The notes: generated by a model not told the origin, from the sequence alone. A stretch of 64,000 bases of DNA from Streptomyces flaveolus (GCF_014648815.1 NZ_BMRV01000014.1:62001-126000); one strand, 5' to 3'; shown: positions 33,064 through 41,979, counted from the first letter of the stretch. Numbers and translations are program-made.

Positions 33064-34437
33064 TCAGAGCTTGGTCCACGCCTCCGTCAGGGTGGCGCGC
33101 AGGATCTGCTCGATCTCGTCGAAGGTCTCCTGGTTGGAGATCAGCGGCGGGGCGAGCTGGATGACCGGGTCGCCGCGGTCGTCGGCACGGCAGTACAGGC
33201 CGTTGTCGAAGAGCGCCTTCGACAGGAAGCCGTACAGGATCCGCTCGGTCTCCTCGTCGTTGAACGACTCCTTGGTGTGCTTGTCCTTCACCAGCTCGAT
33301 GCCGTAGAAGAAGCCGTTGCCGCGGACGTCGCCGACGATCGGCAGGTCGAGCAGCTTCTCCAGAGTGGCGCGGAAGTTACCCTCGTTGTCGAGGACGTGC
33401 TGGTTGAGGCCCTCGCGCTCGAACAGGTCGAGGTTGGCGATGCCGACCGCGGCGGAGACCGGGTGGCCACCGAAGGTGTAGCCGTGCAGGAAGGTGTTGT
33501 CACCCTTGTAGAACGGCTCGGCCAGGCGGTCGGAGATGATGCAGGCGCCGATCGGGGAGTAGCCCGAGGTCATGCCCTTGGCGCAGGTGATCATGTCCGG
33601 GACGTAGCCGAACTTGTCGCAGGCGAACGTCGTGCCGAGGCGGCCGAAGGCGCAGATGACCTCGTCCGAGACGAGCAGCACGTCGTACTGGTCGCAGATC
33701 TCGCGCACGCGCTGGAAGTAGCCGGGCGGGGGCGGGAAGCAGCCGCCGGCGTTCTGCACGGGCTCGAGGAAGACGGCCGCGACCGTCTCCGGGCCCTCGA
33801 ACAGGATCTGCTGCTCGATCTGGTCGGCGGCCCAGCGGCCGAAGGCCTCGGGGTCGTCGCCGAAGAGCGGGGCGCGGTAGATGTTGGTGTTCGGCACCTT
33901 GTGCGCGCCGGGCACGAGCGGCTCGAAGGGGGCCTTCAGGCCGGGCAGACCGGTGATGGACAGGGCGCCCTGCGGGGTGCCGTGGTAGGCGACCGCGCGG
34001 GAGATGACCTTGTACTTGGTCGGCTTGCCGACCAGCTTGAAGTACTGCTTGGCCAGCTTCCAGGCGGTCTCGACCGCCTCGCCGCCGCCCGTGGTGAAGA
34101 AGACCTTGTTGAGGTCGCCGGGGGCCTCGTTCGCCAGGCGCTCGGCCAGCTCGACGGCCTTCGGGTGGGCGTAGGACCACACCGGGAAGAAGGCGAGCTC
34201 CTGCGCCTGCTTCATGGCGGTCTCGGCCAGCTCCTGGCGGCCGTGTCCGGCCTGGACGACGAACAGGCCGGCGAGGCCGTCGAGGTAGCGCCTGCCCTTG
34301 TCGTCGTAGATGTGGGTGCCCTCACCGCGGACGATGGTGGGGACGGGGGCGTTCTCGTACGACGACATGCGGGTGAAGTGCATCCACAGGTGGTCGTAGG
34401 CGGTCCTGCTGAGGTCCTTGGGGCTGTCGGTGCTCAC
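33064..34437 (-). CDS. Class III aminotransferase, probable polyamine (putrescine) transaminase
   Basis: The 457-aa PLP enzyme has the catalytic Lys in C-A-K-G-M-T-S-G (Lys287), the Asp that binds the PLP ring nitrogen in L-V-S-D-E-V-I (Asp258) and A-Y-H-G-T-P near 150. It is closest in character to the omega-amine:pyruvate/putrescine aminotransferases. It would convert putrescine or a related diamine to an aminoaldehyde. The GTG start lies 2 bases after the Lrp gene stop, so both are one operon. Its upstream Lrp regulator and the divergent aldehyde dehydrogenase support a polyamine role. The S. coelicolor counterpart (SCO5655, from memory) has been linked to polyamine use. Confidence 0.85.
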   Translation of the reverse strand: MSTDSPKDLSRTAYDHLWMHFTRMSSYENAPVPTIVRGEGTHIYDDKGRRYLDGLAGLFVVQAGHGRQELAETAMKQAQELAFFPVWSYAHPKAVELAERLANEAPGDLNKVFFTTGGGEAVETAWKLAKQYFKLVGKPTKYKVISRAVAYHGTPQGALSITGLPGLKAPFEPLVPGAHKVPNTNIYRAPLFGDDPEAFGRWAADQIEQQILFEGPETVAAVFLEPVQNAGGCFPPPPGYFQRVREICDQYDVLLVSDEVICAFGRLGTTFACDKFGYVPDMITCAKGMTSGYSPIGACIISDRLAEPFYKGDNTFLHGYTFGGHPVSAAVGIANLDLFEREGLNQHVLDNEGNFRATLEKLLDLPIVGDVRGNGFFYGIELVKDKHTKESFNDEETERILYGFLSKALFDNGLYCRADDRGDPVIQLAPPLISNQETFDEIEQILRATLTEAWTKL

Positions 34438-34439
34438 GA

Positions 34440-34955
34440 TTATCGGGTTCCCCACATATAGGTCTGCTTCTTGAGCTTGAGGTAGACGAAGCTCTCGGTG
34501 GAGCGCACTCCGGGGATGGCCCGGATGCGTCGGTTGATGACCTCGAGGAGGTGGTCGTCGTCCTCGCAGACGACCTCCACCATCAGGTCGAAGGAGCCCG
34601 CGGTCATCACCACGTACTCGCATTCCGGCATGGCCGCCAGCGCGTCGGCGACGGACTCCACGTCGCCCTCGACGTTGACGCCGACCATCGCCTGCCGGCG
34701 GAAGCCCACGGTGAGCGGGTCCGTGACGGCGACGATCTGCATCACGCCCTGGTCGAGCAGCTTCTGGACGCGCTGGCGCACGGCCGCCTCGGACAGGCCG
34801 ACGGCCTTGCCGATCGCGGCGTACGGCCTGCGGCCGTCCTGCTGGAGCTGTTCGATGATGGCGAGGGAGACGGCGTCCAACTGGGGTCCGCCGTTCCTGG
34901 ACTCGCGGGAGTCCTTCGGGTCTGCGCTTCGACTGGCCACGACTTCACTGTGCAC
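34440..34955 (-). CDS. Lrp/AsnC family transcriptional regulator
   Basis: The 171-aa protein has an N-terminal helix-turn-helix (A-I-G-K-A-V-G-L-S-E-A-A-V-R-Q-R-V-Q-K-L) and a C-terminal RAM domain that binds small molecules. It likely senses an amino acid or polyamine and controls the aminotransferase and divergent aldehyde dehydrogenase. From memory, the S. coelicolor orthologue (EpuRI) represses polyamine and ethanolamine utilisation. GTG 34955 (HSEVVASRSAD) was chosen; a GTG five codons later is possible. The 200-bp divergent region with its TTTTGCAA motifs is the likely operator. Confidence 0.85.
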   Translation of the reverse strand: MHSEVVASRSADPKDSRESRNGGPQLDAVSLAIIEQLQQDGRRPYAAIGKAVGLSEAAVRQRVQKLLDQGVMQIVAVTDPLTVGFRRQAMVGVNVEGDVESVADALAAMPECEYVVMTAGSFDLMVEVVCEDDDHLLEVINRRIRAIPGVRSTESFVYLKLKKQTYMWGTR

Positions 34956-35050
34956 GACGTATCGACAGTTTTGCAAGGCGGGATCGATGAAATTCGTTGT
35001 CTGAGTGCTTCGAGTGTGCGGATTTCGCAATGCGGGGGGCGCTGGGGGTG

Positions 35051-35078
35051 TTGAAAACGTCGGGTCTCCGTCTAGGGT
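35051..35078 (+). promoter_or_regulatory. Promoter of the aldehyde dehydrogenase gene
   Basis: TTGAAA (35051-35056) and TAGGGT (35073-35078) are 16 bases apart, giving a leader of about 70 bases before GTG 35156. The upstream AT-rich stretch (34960-35010) is a candidate Lrp site. Confidence 0.55.
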
Positions 35079-35155
35079 GGGTGTCTCAGTGTTTGGGCAT
35101 CGGCAAGGTCCGAACCGAGAGACCCGAAGTAGACACCGAACTTGGAGGGCCGGCA

Positions 35156-36595
35156 GTGAGCACCGAGCTGCGTCGTCTGCGCAACTACATCGACGGTGAG
35201 TTCCGGGACGCCGCCGACGGACGGACCACCGAGGTGGTCAACCCCGCAACGGGCGAGGCCTACGCGACCGCCCCCCTGTCCGGGCAGGCGGACGTGGACG
35301 CCGCCATGGCGGCCGCCGCCGCGGCCTTCCCGGCCTGGCGGGACACCACCCCGGCCGAGCGGCAGAAGGCCCTCCTCAAGATCGCGGACGCGTTCGAGGA
35401 GCGGGCCGAGGAACTGATCGCGGCGGAGGTGGAGAACACGGGCAAGCCCATCGGGCTGACCCGCTCCGAGGAGATCCCGCCGATGGTCGACCAGATCCGC
35501 TTCTTCGCGGGCGCGGCCCGGATGCTGGAGGGCCGCTCGGCCGGCGAGTACATGGAGGGCCTGACCTCCATGATCCGCCGCGAGCCGATCGGCGTCTGCG
35601 CGCAGGTCGCGCCGTGGAACTACCCGATGATGATGGCCGTGTGGAAGTTCGCCCCGGCGCTCGCCGCGGGCAACACGGTCGTCCTGAAGCCCTCGGACAC
35701 CACCCCCGCCTCGACGGTCCTGATGGCCGACATCATCGGCTCGATCGTGCCCAAGGGCGTCTTCAACGTCGTCTGCGGCGACCGCGACACCGGCCGCCTG
35801 ATGGTCGAGCACGAGACCCCGGCGATGGCCTCCATCACCGGCTCCGTGCGAGCCGGCATGTCGGTCGCCGAGTCCGCCTCCAAGGACCTCAAGCGGGTCC
35901 ACCTGGAGCTGGGCGGCAAGGCGCCGGTCGTGGTCTTCGAGGACACCGACATCGCCAAGGCCGTCGGGGGCATCTCGGAGGCGGGCTACTTCAACGCCGG
36001 CCAGGACTGCACCGCGGCCACCCGCGTGCTGGTCCACGAGTCGATCCACGACGAGTTCGTGAGCGCCCTCGCCAAGGCCGCGTCCGAGATCAAGACCGGG
36101 CAGCCGGACGACGAGGACGTGCTCTACGGCCCGCTCAACAACCCCAACCAGCTCAAGCAGGTCGCCGGGTTCATCGAGCGCCTGCCCGCCCACGCCAAGG
36201 TCGAGGCCGGCGGTCACCAGGTCGGCGACAAGGGCTACTTCTACGCCCCGACCGTCGTCTCGGGCCTCAAGCAGGACGACGAGATCGTCCAGAACGAGGT
36301 CTTCGGCCCGGTCATCACCGTCCAGTCCTTCCGCGACGAGGACCAGGCCGTGGAGTGGGCCAACGGCGTCGAGTACGCGCTGGCCTCCTCCGTGTGGACC
36401 AGGGACCACGGCCGTGCCATGCGGATGTCCAAGAAGCTCGACTTCGGCTGTGTGTGGATCAACACCCACATCCCGCTGGTCGCCGAGATGCCCCACGGCG
36501 GCTTCAAGAAGTCCGGCTACGGCAAGGACCTGTCGGGCTACGGCTTCGAGGACTACACGCGGATCAAGCACGTGATGACGTCGCTGGACGCGTGA
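35156..36595 (+). CDS. Aldehyde dehydrogenase, probable gamma-aminobutyraldehyde dehydrogenase
   Basis: The 479-aa NAD(P)-dependent enzyme has catalytic Cys285 (F-N-A-G-Q-D-C-T-A-A-T-R) and Glu251 (L-E-L-G-G-K-A-P), with cofactor-binding W-N-Y-P near 154. The A-G-Q-D-C-T-A motif is typical of gamma-aminobutyraldehyde/gamma-glutamyl-gamma-aminobutyraldehyde dehydrogenases. GTG 35156 has GGAGGG at 35144-35149. It is divergent from the Lrp regulator. It likely oxidises the aminoaldehyde made by the aminotransferase to GABA. Confidence 0.88.
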   Translation: MSTELRRLRNYIDGEFRDAADGRTTEVVNPATGEAYATAPLSGQADVDAAMAAAAAAFPAWRDTTPAERQKALLKIADAFEERAEELIAAEVENTGKPIGLTRSEEIPPMVDQIRFFAGAARMLEGRSAGEYMEGLTSMIRREPIGVCAQVAPWNYPMMMAVWKFAPALAAGNTVVLKPSDTTPASTVLMADIIGSIVPKGVFNVVCGDRDTGRLMVEHETPAMASITGSVRAGMSVAESASKDLKRVHLELGGKAPVVVFEDTDIAKAVGGISEAGYFNAGQDCTAATRVLVHESIHDEFVSALAKAASEIKTGQPDDEDVLYGPLNNPNQLKQVAGFIERLPAHAKVEAGGHQVGDKGYFYAPTVVSGLKQDDEIVQNEVFGPVITVQSFRDEDQAVEWANGVEYALASSVWTRDHGRAMRMSKKLDFGCVWINTHIPLVAEMPHGGFKKSGYGKDLSGYGFEDYTRIKHVMTSLDA

Positions 36596-36610
36596 CGCAC
36601 CCCGCCCGCG

Positions 36611-36646
36611 CGCGGCCCCGGACGGGAACCCCCGTCCGGGGCCGCG
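36611..36646 (+). terminator. Strong hairpin terminator
   Basis: CGCGGCCCCGGACGGG (36611-36626) pairs over 16 bp with CCCGTCCGGGGCCGCG (36631-36646) around AACC. It lies 15 bases after the aldehyde dehydrogenase stop. Confidence 0.85.
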
Positions 36647-36754
36647 GTGCGTCGACCGTGAACTCCCCCCGCTCGACAGGGTGTCGGACCTGGACCGCGG
36701 CGCTCGACGCAGCGTCGATTGTCCGTCCGGCGGCGGGCGCGGCAAGCTGCGGCC

Positions 36755-37945
36755 ATGCCCCTCCTGACGAAGACGCCCTCGTTCTCCCGCCGGAACCTGC
36801 TGCGCGGCCTGGGCGGCTCCGCCGTGTCCGCCGCGCTGGCCGGCTGCGGGGTCCCGGCCGCGTACGTCGCGCCGGGTGACCGCGCAGCGGCCGACCGGTC
36901 CGCCTCCGAACGGCGGCTCACCTGGGCGAACTGGCCGCTCTACATCGACACCGACGACGAGCACCCGAGCCGGCGGCCCACGCTCGATGCGTTCGGGAAG
37001 CGGACCGGGATCTCCGTCGACTACATCGAGGAGATCAACGACAACGACGAGTTCTTCGGCAAGATCAGCCCGTCCCTGATGAACCACCAGCCCACCGACC
37101 GCGATCTGATCGTCATCAGCGACTGGATGTGCGGCCGGTTCGTCCGGCTCGGCTGGGTGCAGGAGATGGACCGCTCCCGCCAGCCGAACGTCACCGCGTA
37201 CCTGGATCCGCTGCTGCGTTCGCCCGCCTTCGATCCGGGCCGGAAGTTCACCGTGCCCTGGCAGTCGGGCATCACCGGCATCGCGTACAACCGCCGCAGG
37301 CTCGGCAGGGAGATCCGCCAGGTGTCCGACCTGTGGGCCGACGACCTCAAGGGCCGGGTGACCCTGCTCTCCGGGCTCGACGAGGCGTTCGCGCTGCTGA
37401 TGCTCGGCAACGGGGTGGACATCACCGACTGGACCGCGGACGACTTCCACACGGTCTGCGACCAGGTGGAGAAGCAGGTCGGCAGGGGCCAGATCCGCCG
37501 CTTCACCGGCAACGACTACATCAAGGACCTCTCCAGCGGCGACGTCCTGGCCTGCCAGGCCTACTCCGGTGACGTGATCCAGCTCCAGGCGGACGACCCG
37601 GACATCGAGTTCGTCGTTCCCGAGGAGGGCGCCGAACTGTGGGCGGAGTCCCTCATGATCCCGAACCTGGCGGGTCACAAGGCCAACGCCGAGCGGCTGA
37701 TCGACTACTACTACCAGCCCGAGGTCGCCGCCGAACTGGCCGCCTGGGTCAACTACGTCTGCCCGGTCCCCGCCGCGCGCGACGTGCTCGCCTCCAGCGA
37801 CGACGAGGAGACCGCCGCCCTGGCCGAGGACCCGCTGATCTTCCCCGATGCGGCGATGCGCCAGCGGCTGGCGATCGCCAAGGACATCCCGGCGGGGCAG
37901 CGCGCGGAGTTCGCGAAGCGGTGGAACGGGATCGTGGGCGTGTAG
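36755..37945 (+). CDS. Orphan polyamine-type ABC substrate-binding protein (Tat lipoprotein)
   Basis: The 396-aa protein starts with a twin-arginine motif, F-S-R-R-N-L-L-R-G, and a lipobox L-A-G-C, so it should be exported folded by Tat and lipidated. It belongs to the PotD/PotF class: W-A-N-W-P-L-Y-I-D near 55, E-E-I-N-D-N-D-E-F-F-G-K-I near 90, R-R-F-T-G-N-D-Y near 250. It lacks adjacent permease or ATPase genes, and resembles the binding protein at 43707. It may feed the PotABC complex or act as a sensor. The ATG at 36755 removes an Arg-rich N-terminal extension. Confidence 0.85.
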   Translation: MPLLTKTPSFSRRNLLRGLGGSAVSAALAGCGVPAAYVAPGDRAAADRSASERRLTWANWPLYIDTDDEHPSRRPTLDAFGKRTGISVDYIEEINDNDEFFGKISPSLMNHQPTDRDLIVISDWMCGRFVRLGWVQEMDRSRQPNVTAYLDPLLRSPAFDPGRKFTVPWQSGITGIAYNRRRLGREIRQVSDLWADDLKGRVTLLSGLDEAFALLMLGNGVDITDWTADDFHTVCDQVEKQVGRGQIRRFTGNDYIKDLSSGDVLACQAYSGDVIQLQADDPDIEFVVPEEGAELWAESLMIPNLAGHKANAERLIDYYYQPEVAAELAAWVNYVCPVPAARDVLASSDDEETAALAEDPLIFPDAAMRQRLAIAKDIPAGQRAEFAKRWNGIVGV

Positions 37946-38040
37946 CGGGCCGCGGAGCCTCGCCCCGGGCTCGGATCGGCGGGCGCGGCGACCGTCGTGT
38001 CGCACACCGTGGCGCGACGGCTCGTCCGGGCTGCATTCCC

Positions 38041-38775
38041 TTACGTACGCGGGGACTTCACCGGGATCGCCCCTACGGGGCGGCGTTCCGCGCGCAGGGC
38101 GTGCAGCGTGTCGACGCGGTTGGTCGTGATCGAGTCGACCCCCAGGGCCAGCAGGCGCCGCATGGAGCGGCGGGTGTCGGGCGTCCACACGGACAGCAAG
38201 TACCCGCCGTCGTGCACGCGTTCGGCCAGCGCCCGGTCCACCAGCCCGAACCGGTAGTTGAGCCATCGCGGCCGGACGGCCGCCAGCAGCGCGGGCCGGG
38301 GCGGCGCGGCCGTCGTCCAGGTCAGCGCGATCTCGGCGGCCGGGTCGGCGGCGCGCACGGCGAGCATCGCGGCGGGACCCGCGCAATAGTAGACGCGGTC
38401 GTCCGCACCGCACTCGCGCACGGCGTCCACCACCCGGCGTGCCGCGCGCACGTCGGGCGCGCCCGGCAGGTCGAGCATCACCCGGCTGCCGGCGCAGGCG
38501 GTCAGCGCCTCCGCGAGGGTCGGCACCCGGCCCTCCGTCAGGTCGTTCACCTCCCGCGCCGACAGTGAGCGCAGCGGCCGGTCCCGCTCCCACAGCCGTT
38601 TCAGCGTCTCGTCGTGCAGGAGCACGGGCACGCCGTCCCGGGTGAGGCGGACGTCGACCTCCACCGCGTCCGCGCCGCGGGCCAGGGCGGAGCGCAGGGA
38701 GGCGATCGTGTTCTCGCGGAAGCGGTAGGGGTCGCCGCGGTGGGCCACGGCGGTCACGTCACGCAGGGGATTCAC
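38041..38775 (-). CDS. Glycerophosphodiester phosphodiesterase
   Basis: The 244-aa protein shows the GDPD motifs A-H-R-G-D near residue 11 (catalytic His), E-N-T (E-N-T-I-A-S) and E-V-D-V-R near 40 (metal ligands), with H-D near 54. It hydrolyses glycerophosphodiesters to sn-glycerol-3-phosphate and alcohol. No signal peptide is visible, so it is probably cytoplasmic. GTG start; it ends convergently with the orphan binding protein and begins 14 bases after the adenosine deaminase stop, so co-transcription is likely. Confidence 0.85.
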   Translation of the reverse strand: MNPLRDVTAVAHRGDPYRFRENTIASLRSALARGADAVEVDVRLTRDGVPVLLHDETLKRLWERDRPLRSLSAREVNDLTEGRVPTLAEALTACAGSRVMLDLPGAPDVRAARRVVDAVRECGADDRVYYCAGPAAMLAVRAADPAAEIALTWTTAAPPRPALLAAVRPRWLNYRFGLVDRALAERVHDGGYLLSVWTPDTRRSMRRLLALGVDSITTNRVDTLHALRAERRPVGAIPVKSPRT

Positions 38776-38789
38776 GGTGAGGAGCCGTC

Positions 38790-39851
38790 TCAGGAGGCGA
38801 GCCAGGAGGAGGTGTACGTGTCGATCTCGTCCCGCAGCCGGGCCTTGCCGGGCCCGTCCAGGAAGGACGCCTCGACGCCGTTCTTCGCGAGGTCGGCGAG
38901 CCCTCGCTCGTCGAGGCCGAGGAGCCGGGCGGCGACGGCGTACTCGTTGTTGAGGTCGGTGCCGAACATCGGCGGGTCGTCGGAGTTGATCGTCACCAGG
39001 ACACCGGCGCGGGTGAACTCCTTGATCGGGTGCTCGTCCAGGGTGCGCACCGCGCGCGTGGCGATGTTCGAGGTCGGGCACACCTCGAGCGGGATCCGGT
39101 GCTCGGCGAGGTGCTCCAGCAGCTTCGGGTCCTGCGCGGAGCTGGTGCCGTGCCCGATGCGTTCGGCGCGCAGGTCGGTGAGCGCGTCCCAGACCGTCTG
39201 CGGGCCGGTCGTCTCGCCCGCGTGCGGCACCGAGTGCAGCCCGGCGGCGATGGCGCGGTCGAAGTACGGCTTGAACTGCGGCCGGGGAACGCCGATCTCG
39301 GGTCCGCCGAGGCCGAAGGAGACCAGTCCCTCGGGGCGCAGCCGGTCGTCGGTGGCGAGCCGCGTCGTCTCCTCGGCGGACTCCAGCCCGGCCTCGCCGG
39401 GGATGTCGAAGCACCAGCGCAGCACGGTCCCGAACTCGGCCTCTGCCGCCTTGCGGGCGTCCTCTATCGCGTCCATGAACGCGCCCTCGTCGATGCCACG
39501 CCGGGTCGAGGAGAAGGGGGTGATGGTCAGCTCGGCGTAGCGCACCTGCTGGCGGGCCATGTCCCGGGCCACCTCGTACGTCAGCAGCCGTACGTCCTCC
39601 GGGGTGCGGATCAGGTCGACGACGGACAGGTACACGTCGATGAAGTGCGCGAAGTCCGTGAACGTGAAGTAGTCGGCCAGGGCCTCGGGGTCGGTGGGGA
39701 CCTTGGAGTCGGGGTGGCGCGCGGCCAGCTCCGAGACGATGCGCGGGGAGGCGGAGCCGACGTGGTGGACGTGCAGTTCGGCCTTGGGCAGTCCGGCGAT
39801 GAAGGCGTGCAGGTCGCGCGGGACGTCGGGGTCGACGAGGTGCTCGGTCAA
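38790..39851 (-). CDS. Adenosine deaminase family protein (TTG start)
   Basis: The 353-aa metal-dependent hydrolase has E-L-H-V-H-H-V-G-S near residue 24 (metal ligands), H-A-G-E near 216 with the catalytic Glu, G-H-G-T-S and N-S-D-D-P-P-M-F near 298. It deaminates adenosine or a related aminopurine. The best start is TTG at 39851, with GGAGGA five bases before it; no ATG or GTG fits. A longer open frame upstream is shadow sequence over the divergent DUF4190 gene. It starts with the polypeptide LTEHLVDPDVPRD. Confidence 0.85.
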   Translation of the reverse strand: MTEHLVDPDVPRDLHAFIAGLPKAELHVHHVGSASPRIVSELAARHPDSKVPTDPEALADYFTFTDFAHFIDVYLSVVDLIRTPEDVRLLTYEVARDMARQQVRYAELTITPFSSTRRGIDEGAFMDAIEDARKAAEAEFGTVLRWCFDIPGEAGLESAEETTRLATDDRLRPEGLVSFGLGGPEIGVPRPQFKPYFDRAIAAGLHSVPHAGETTGPQTVWDALTDLRAERIGHGTSSAQDPKLLEHLAEHRIPLEVCPTSNIATRAVRTLDEHPIKEFTRAGVLVTINSDDPPMFGTDLNNEYAVAARLLGLDERGLADLAKNGVEASFLDGPGKARLRDEIDTYTSSWLAS

Positions 39852-40019
39852 GGGGTTCCTCCCCGGAACGGCGTCCCGGTGCCGCCCTTGGTGGGGGCGG
39901 GTCCCGTGGAACGCGGGTGATCGGCTGATCGGTGACTCGGGATCATCGTAGGCCGGGGCCGTGCGGGACGGGGACGGGCCGTAGCATGACGGGACGTTCG
40001 AACAGAGGGGACCCCGCGC

Positions 40020-41051
40020 ATGTCCGACGACGCGCAGCCGCCGCGAGCCGACGCGCAGGCGCCGGAAGCCGCGGGGAACGATCCCACGTCCCGGCCGGCC
40101 CCTCCGGGTGCGGGTTCCGGCGGCACCTGGGCCGGTCCGGCCGGCGGGGGAGACGACGGCATCGCGGACGCGGTCCCCGGAGTCGGCCTCGACAAGCCGG
40201 ACCGCTCGGCGGGGAGCGACGGCCGGCCGGTGCCCGCGGGACAGGACGCCGACGCGGGCCCCGGGGCCGATCCGTGGGCGCCGCCCGCCGGCGGTCCGGG
40301 AGACACCCTCGCGTCGAACGGGCCGGCGCCGCGGCCGGCCCCGTCCGTCCACGACCAGCAGACGGTCACGTCCATGCCGGCCGCGGGCATGCAGCCCCCG
40401 CCGTGGGCGAACCCCGGGGCCACGACACCGGTGGACGGCACGACGGGCCCCTTCGCGGCGCCGGGTGCGACGGCCCATCCGAGCGCCGCCGATCCCTTCG
40501 CGCCGCCGGGGGCGACGCCTCCTCCGAGCGGCGCCAATCCTTTCGCGGCACCGGGTGCGGCGGACCCTGCGAGCAGTGCCAATCCCTTCGCGCCGCCGGG
40601 GGCCGCCTCGCCGGCGAGTGGTGCGGCGGGTCCCTTCGCGGCACCGCCGTACGCCGGTCAGGGCCAGGCCGTTCCCCCGCCGCCCATCGCCCCCGACGGC
40701 CCCGGCCAGGTGCCCTACGGCTATCCCGGCGGCCACGGCTATCCCGGCCAGGGCGGTTACGCCGGTCCCCAGCCGCAGGGCTACTACGGCTGGCCCGGCA
40801 TGGCGCCGATGCCGAGCAACGGGATGGGGACGGCAGGTCTCGTGCTGGGCATCGTCTCGGCCGTCGTCTTCTGCCTGTGGCCGCTCGCGATCGTCCTGGG
40901 TGTCCTGGGCGTCGTCTTCGGCGCGCTCGGCCGCGGCAAGGCCCGCGGGGGCGAGGCCACCAACCCGGGGCAGGCCCTGGCCGGCATCATCTGCGGAGCC
41001 GCCGGCATCGTGCTCGGCATCGGCTTCGGTGCTCTGGTGATCTTCACCTAG
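40020..41051 (+). CDS. DUF4190 membrane protein with Pro/Ala-rich N-terminus
   Basis: The 343-aa protein has a long disordered region (about 1-260) rich in Pro, Ala and Gly, including repeats of N/D-P-F-A-x-P-G-A, followed by a Gly/Tyr/Pro stretch and a C-terminal DUF4190 domain with two membrane segments (about 274-300 and 320-342). Its function is unknown. GAGGGG at 40005-40010 precedes the ATG, and TAGCAT at 39982-39987 could be its -10. It is divergent from adenosine deaminase. Confidence 0.8.
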   Translation: MSDDAQPPRADAQAPEAAGNDPTSRPAPPGAGSGGTWAGPAGGGDDGIADAVPGVGLDKPDRSAGSDGRPVPAGQDADAGPGADPWAPPAGGPGDTLASNGPAPRPAPSVHDQQTVTSMPAAGMQPPPWANPGATTPVDGTTGPFAAPGATAHPSAADPFAPPGATPPPSGANPFAAPGAADPASSANPFAPPGAASPASGAAGPFAAPPYAGQGQAVPPPPIAPDGPGQVPYGYPGGHGYPGQGGYAGPQPQGYYGWPGMAPMPSNGMGTAGLVLGIVSAVVFCLWPLAIVLGVLGVVFGALGRGKARGGEATNPGQALAGIICGAAGIVLGIGFGALVIFT

Positions 41052-41292
41052 CGGTCGCCCTGACGTGCGCCGACTGTAGGGGGGCACGTGTAAGGGGCCG
41101 TGTGGCCCGGCGTTGTGGGGTGCCCGGCGCGGGTGCGGGGCACGGGTCGGTCGCGTGGCCCCGCGCTTGCGGGGTGCCGCTGCGCCCACCCGTGCCGCCC
41201 CAGCGGCACGACTGCCCGCAGCTACGGCGGCTACGGCTGCCCGTTCCGTAGCTGCGCCGGTCCTCACGCCCGTTCCGACGCCGCGTTCTGCG
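41052..41292. other. 241-bp intergenic region with interspersed repeat
   Basis: No gene is seen. The segment has short inverted repeats near 41063-41090 (ACGTGC/GCACGT) and, at 41182-41223, the second copy of the repeat also found in the permease gene. Confidence 0.5.
41182..41223. repeat. Interspersed repeat copy 2
   Basis: GCGCCCACCCGTGCCGCCCC followed by AGCGGCACGACTGCCCGCAG matches 31318-31359 with four differences in 40 bases. Similar sequences recur across Streptomyces genomes (from memory). Confidence 0.7.
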
Positions 41293-41871
41293 TCACCTCG
41301 CCCGCAGCCGCCCCCGCGCCACCATCAGTGCGAACCCCAGCAGATTCGCGCCCCGCCACCGCTCCGGGTCCGTCGCCGCCTCGTCGTCCGCCGTCAGGCC
41401 GATGCCCCACACCCGGTCCACCGGGCTCGCCTCCACCAGCACGCGCTCGCCGGTGTTCAGCAGGAACGCGCGCAGCACGGGGTCCGAGGCGAACTTGTGG
41501 ACGCTGCCCTCGACGACGATCCGGAAGCGCTCCCGCTCCCACACCGCCTCGTCGAAGCCGCGCACCAGCCGCCCTGCCTTCTTCGCCTCCGCCGGATGCC
41601 CCGCGGCCCGTACCCGCCGCTCCGCCTCCGCGTCCTCGAAGAGCCGCGCCTTGCCCGCCATCATCCAGTGCTCGGCGGTCGCGTACTCCACCCCGTCCAC
41701 GGTGAAGGGCGACGGCCACCACTGGCTCAGACAGCTCGGTCCGATCCGGCCGTCCGGCAGCGGCCGGTGCCCCCAGAAGCAGAGGTACTTGATCCTCGCG
41801 CCCGCCCGGACCTCCCTGAGCAGCGCTTCTCTGCTGTCGATCATCTCCGCCGCCCCCGTGATCCTCTCCAT
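41293..41871 (-). CDS. NADAR family protein (ADP-ribose-linked)
   Basis: The 192-aa protein matches the NADAR/YbiA family: F-W-G-H (residue 30s), F-x-V-x-G-x-x-Y-A-T-A-E-H-W-M-M-A-G-K-A near 65 and W-G-I-G-L near 155. NADAR proteins act on riboflavin intermediates or ADP-ribose glycosidic bonds and also occur in defence or ADP-ribose metabolism contexts. The ATG at 41871 is used; an internal ATG (41844) is an alternative. It is divergent from the polyamine operon. Confidence 0.85.
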   Translation of the reverse strand: MERITGAAEMIDSREALLREVRAGARIKYLCFWGHRPLPDGRIGPSCLSQWWPSPFTVDGVEYATAEHWMMAGKARLFEDAEAERRVRAAGHPAEAKKAGRLVRGFDEAVWERERFRIVVEGSVHKFASDPVLRAFLLNTGERVLVEASPVDRVWGIGLTADDEAATDPERWRGANLLGFALMVARGRLRAR

Positions 41872-41943
41872 GCACGCGAGTCTGGCACGCGCCACTGACA
41901 CTCCGTCCGTCCTTTTCCGTGGCGACTCGACACCTGGTCGACA

Positions 41944-41979
41944 GATTCCGTCGCGTAACCAAATGGCAACAACGGAATC
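41944..41979. promoter_or_regulatory. 8-bp dyad upstream of the polyamine operon
   Basis: GATTCCGT (41944-41951) and ACGGAATC (41972-41979) form a perfect inverted repeat with 20 bases between, just upstream of the -35 box. Probable operator. Confidence 0.5.

Noticed and set aside
32821..34461. 546-codon plus-strand frame over the aminotransferase
   Set aside because: Antisense shadow (Val/Asp/Gly/Leu-rich) of a clear class III aminotransferase.
35072..38593. 1173-codon minus-strand frame over ALDH and the binding protein
   Set aside because: Antisense shadow; real genes on the plus strand have catalytic motifs and SDs.
39852..41267. Minus-strand extension upstream of adenosine deaminase
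   Set aside because: Antisense of the DUF4190 gene; the SD and the conserved start support TTG 39851.
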